Assembly (NCBI GenBank): GCA_003157445.1
Contig: PMJN01000551.1
Location: forward strand, 1 to 8,017
DNA from: Micrococcales bacterium
Lineage (GTDB): Bacteria > Actinomycetota > Actinomycetes > Actinomycetales > Dermatophilaceae
Length of the DNA: 8,017 nt
Direction: 5' to 3'
The translations under genes were made by a program, and so were the position numbers. The notes under the pieces are model-generated. The model made no database searches, was not told the DNA's origin, and was given only the letters and a program-made list of their open reading frames with translations. Of the stretch, positions 5,877 to 8,017 are shown in pieces. The first letter of the stretch is position 1. Each line of letters starts with the position of its first letter.

Positions 5877-6323
5877 ATGCAGATCCACCCCACCCGATCC
5901 TGGTCCCGTCGGATTGCAGCGGCCGCCCTGGCCGTGGCTGCGATCACCGGGATGAGCGCTTGCTCATCCGGTACACCGGCTAGCAGCCCGGCCTCATCCG
6001 CGCCTGGCCAGCATATGGCCGCCAGCGACTTCTCCACCGCCATGAAGGTGCCCGGCACGATCGTGCTTGATGTGCGCACCCCAGCGGAATACGCCAGCGG
6101 ACATCTGGCACATGCGCAGAACATCGACGTCGAGGCCTCCGACTTTGCGACCAAGATCGCGGCGCTCGACAAGAACGCGACCTACGCCGTCTACTGCCGC
6201 AGCGGGAACCGCTCGGGCACGGCATTGGAACAGATGGCCGCAGTTGGCTTCACCCACGTGTACGACCTCGCTGGCGGGATTGGCGCCTGGCAGAACATGG
6301 GCGGACCCATGACCACGGGCTGA
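5877..6323 (+). CDS. Secreted rhodanese-domain lipoprotein
   Basis: This 148-residue protein has a basic N-terminus (RSWSRR), a hydrophobic core (about 13-24) and a lipobox-like GMSAC ending at C29. It should be exported, cleaved and lipid-anchored at C29 on the outer face of the membrane. A Ser/Pro/Ala-rich linker (30-45) leads to one rhodanese domain: DVRTPAEYASGHLAHAQNI (65-83), active site CRSGNRS (107-113, C107) and LAGGIGAWQNMGG (131-143). GGAG at 5866-5869 lies 7 bases before the ATG. The gene follows the CoA-disulfide reductase gene after 30 bases with no terminator in between, so it is probably the last gene of the same operon. It would put a sulfurtransferase outside the cell, perhaps for extracellular thiosulfate, polysulfide or sulfide handling. 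No clear terminator is seen in the 154 bases after it. Confidence 0.92.
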   Translation: MQIHPTRSWSRRIAAAALAVAAITGMSACSSGTPASSPASSAPGQHMAASDFSTAMKVPGTIVLDVRTPAEYASGHLAHAQNIDVEASDFATKIAALDKNATYAVYCRSGNRSGTALEQMAAVGFTHVYDLAGGIGAWQNMGGPMTTG

Positions 6324-6427
6324 CCCCGACCCCGACCGCCGGCGAAGACACCGCAAGTTTATCGTCCGGGATCGCTCCACCACCTGTATCCCCCAACCGA
6401 TATCCCACACGGGAATGTCCATCCCAG

Positions 6428-6457
6428 CTGAAACGTTGATACCCCCGGAGGTATGAT
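6428..6457 (+). promoter_or_regulatory. Promoter of the thioredoxin / CstR-like repressor / thioredoxin reductase operon
   Basis: The -10 candidate TATGAT (6452-6457) differs from TATAAT at one base. Upstream, CTGAAA (6428-6433) gives an 18-base spacer and matches TTGACA at four of six positions. The start would be near 6464, just before the GAGAGGA ribosome binding site (6465-6471) of the ATG at 6478. As in the other promoter, the palindromic operator ends within the -10 box. Confidence 0.6.
6439..6454 (+). promoter_or_regulatory. CsoR/CstR-type operator 2
   Basis: ATACCCCCGGAGGTAT is a palindrome with 8-base arms and a single mismatched pair, the better of the two sites in symmetry. It agrees with the site at 3671-3686 at 13 of 16 positions and shares its placement: the final TAT forms the start of the -10 box. 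It lies upstream of the operon that encodes the CstR-like repressor, which implies autoregulation. Confidence 0.75.
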
Positions 6458-6477
6458 GCTAATCGAGAGGAAGCCAG

Positions 6478-7148
<671 letters not shown>

Positions 7149-7228
7149 TCCGGCGCAGTCACCTCCGCCCCTGGGCAACGCATGCCTGCGGCGGGACCCC
7201 ACACAGAGCCTAAGAGAGGCCAAACCCA

Positions 7229-8017
7229 ATGCCAGAGATGCACGGCAGGCTCGACCCGAACACGCTCCGTGACGTCATCATCATCGGCTCCGGCCCGGCT
7301 GGCTACACCGCCGCCGTATATGCCGCCCGCGCCAACCTCGGCCCTGTCCTTTTCGAGGGTTCGGTCACCGCAGGCGGGGCCCTGATGAACACCACAGAGG
7401 TCGAGAACTTCCCCGGATTCCCGGAAGCCATCATGGGCCCCGACCTCATGGATGCCATGCGCGCCCAGGCGATGCGCTTCGGCGCCCAGATGATCCGCGA
7501 CGACGTGACCGAAGTGTCCCTGGACGGCCCCGTCAAGACGGTCACCGACGGCCAGGGCTTCGTCTGGTCGGCCCGCACCGTGATCCTGGCGATGGGCTCG
7601 GCCTATCGGCAGATGGGGCTGCCCGACGAAGGACGCCTCTCCGGCCATGGCGTGTCCTGGTGCGCCACCTGCGACGGGTTCTTCTTCCGCGACCAGGACA
7701 TCGCCGTCGTCGGCGGCGGGGACTCCGCCATCGAGGAAGCCACCTTCCTGACCAAGTTCGCCCGATCCGTGACCATCGTGCACCGTCGCGACGAGCTCAG
7801 AGCGTCCAAGATCATGGCCGGACGTGCGATAAGCAACCCCAGGATCCGCTTCGCCTGGAACAGCGCTGTGGAGACGATCCACGGCCAGGACAAGGTCACC
7901 AGCGTCACCCTGCGCGACACGGTGACCGGTGCGACGCGCCCGCTGCAGGTGACCGGTGTCTTCGTCGCGATCGGTCACGATCCTCGCAACGAGCTCATCA
8001 AGGGCGTCATCGACCTG
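7229..8017 (+). CDS. trxB: Thioredoxin-disulfide reductase (3' truncated)
   Basis: The first 263 residues are present; the usual length is about 310-335, so the last 50-70 are beyond the window. FAD motif: [13 protein letters not shown] (17-29). [19 protein letters not shown] (47-65) is the conserved FAD contact block. The redox centre is WCATCDG (144-150, C145/C148). NADPH binding uses [12 protein letters not shown] (160-171) and [10 protein letters not shown] (185-194). [10 protein letters not shown] (248-257) leads toward the final FAD contact. GAGAGG at 7214-7219 is 9 bases before the ATG at 7229; an in-frame ATG at 7238 is a less well placed alternative. The 80-base gap after the repressor gene contains no obvious terminator or palindromic operator, so it is probably cotranscribed with trxA and reduces that thioredoxin with NADPH. 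Confidence 0.95.
   Translation, partial: MPEMHGRLDPNTLRDVIIIGSGPAGYTAAVYAARANLGPVLFEGSVTAGGALMNTTEVENFPGFPEAIMGPDLMDAMRAQAMRFGAQMIRDDVTEVSLDGPVKTVTDGQGFVWSARTVILAMGSAYRQMGLPDEGRLSGHGVSWCATCDGFFFRDQDIAVVGGGDSAIEEATFLTKFARSVTIVHRRDELRASKIMAGRAISNPRIRFAWNSAVETIHGQDKVTSVTLRDTVTGATRPLQVTGVFVAIGHDPRNELIKGVIDL

Noticed and set aside
6401..6416. Possible third operator, TATCCCACACGGGAAT
   Set aside because: It has C-run/G-run arms but lacks the TACCC/GGGTA core and the match to the other two sites; it is too degenerate to call, though a weak auxiliary site cannot be excluded.

Overview
The window looks like a high-GC Actinomycetota chromosome. The evidence is strong G/C third-position bias, GGAGG-type ribosome binding sites, ATGA stop/start overlaps, a leaderless gene, and actinobacterial-type thioredoxin reductase and CsoR-family proteins. 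I cannot name a genus from the sequence. All genes are on the + strand, in three consecutive transcription units. The window opens inside one gene and closes inside another. No RNA genes, insertion sequences, CRISPR arrays or origins were seen.

Unit 1 (1-3451) is a heterodisulfide-reductase-like electron-transfer operon: the C-terminus of a QmoA/HdrA-like flavoprotein, a full HdrA-like FAD/Fe-S protein, a small winged-helix-like protein, and a QmoC-like fusion of an HdrC-type dicluster ferredoxin with a membrane cytochrome b. All three junctions are 4-base ATGA overlaps, so the proteins are probably made in fixed ratio. The layout matches qmoABC of sulfate reducers, but with an extra small gene and no HdrB active-site subunit in view. 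A hairpin follows the operon. The 245-base gap after it (3452-3696) holds several more hairpins and then a promoter.

Unit 2 (3697-6323) holds three rhodanese-domain proteins: a free cytoplasmic rhodanese, a CoA-disulfide reductase with a C-terminal rhodanese domain, and a predicted secreted rhodanese lipoprotein. Unit 3 (6478-8017+) holds a thioredoxin, a CsoR/CstR-family repressor and a thioredoxin reductase that runs off the window.

The most informative signal is regulatory. Units 2 and 3 each have a near-identical 16-bp imperfect palindrome (3671-3686 and 6439-6454) whose right arm overlaps the -10 box. The repressor in unit 3 keeps the two cysteines of the family (C36, C65) but has Gly at position 61, where copper sensors have His. 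This is the pattern of CstR-type persulfide sensors. The best reading is a persulfide/polysulfide-responsive regulon: rhodaneses carry sulfane sulfur, and the CoA-disulfide reductase and thioredoxin system reduce persulfides and disulfides. The locus sits beside a quinone-linked Hdr/Qmo-like complex that may exchange electrons with the same thiol/sulfur pool. That functional link is inference.
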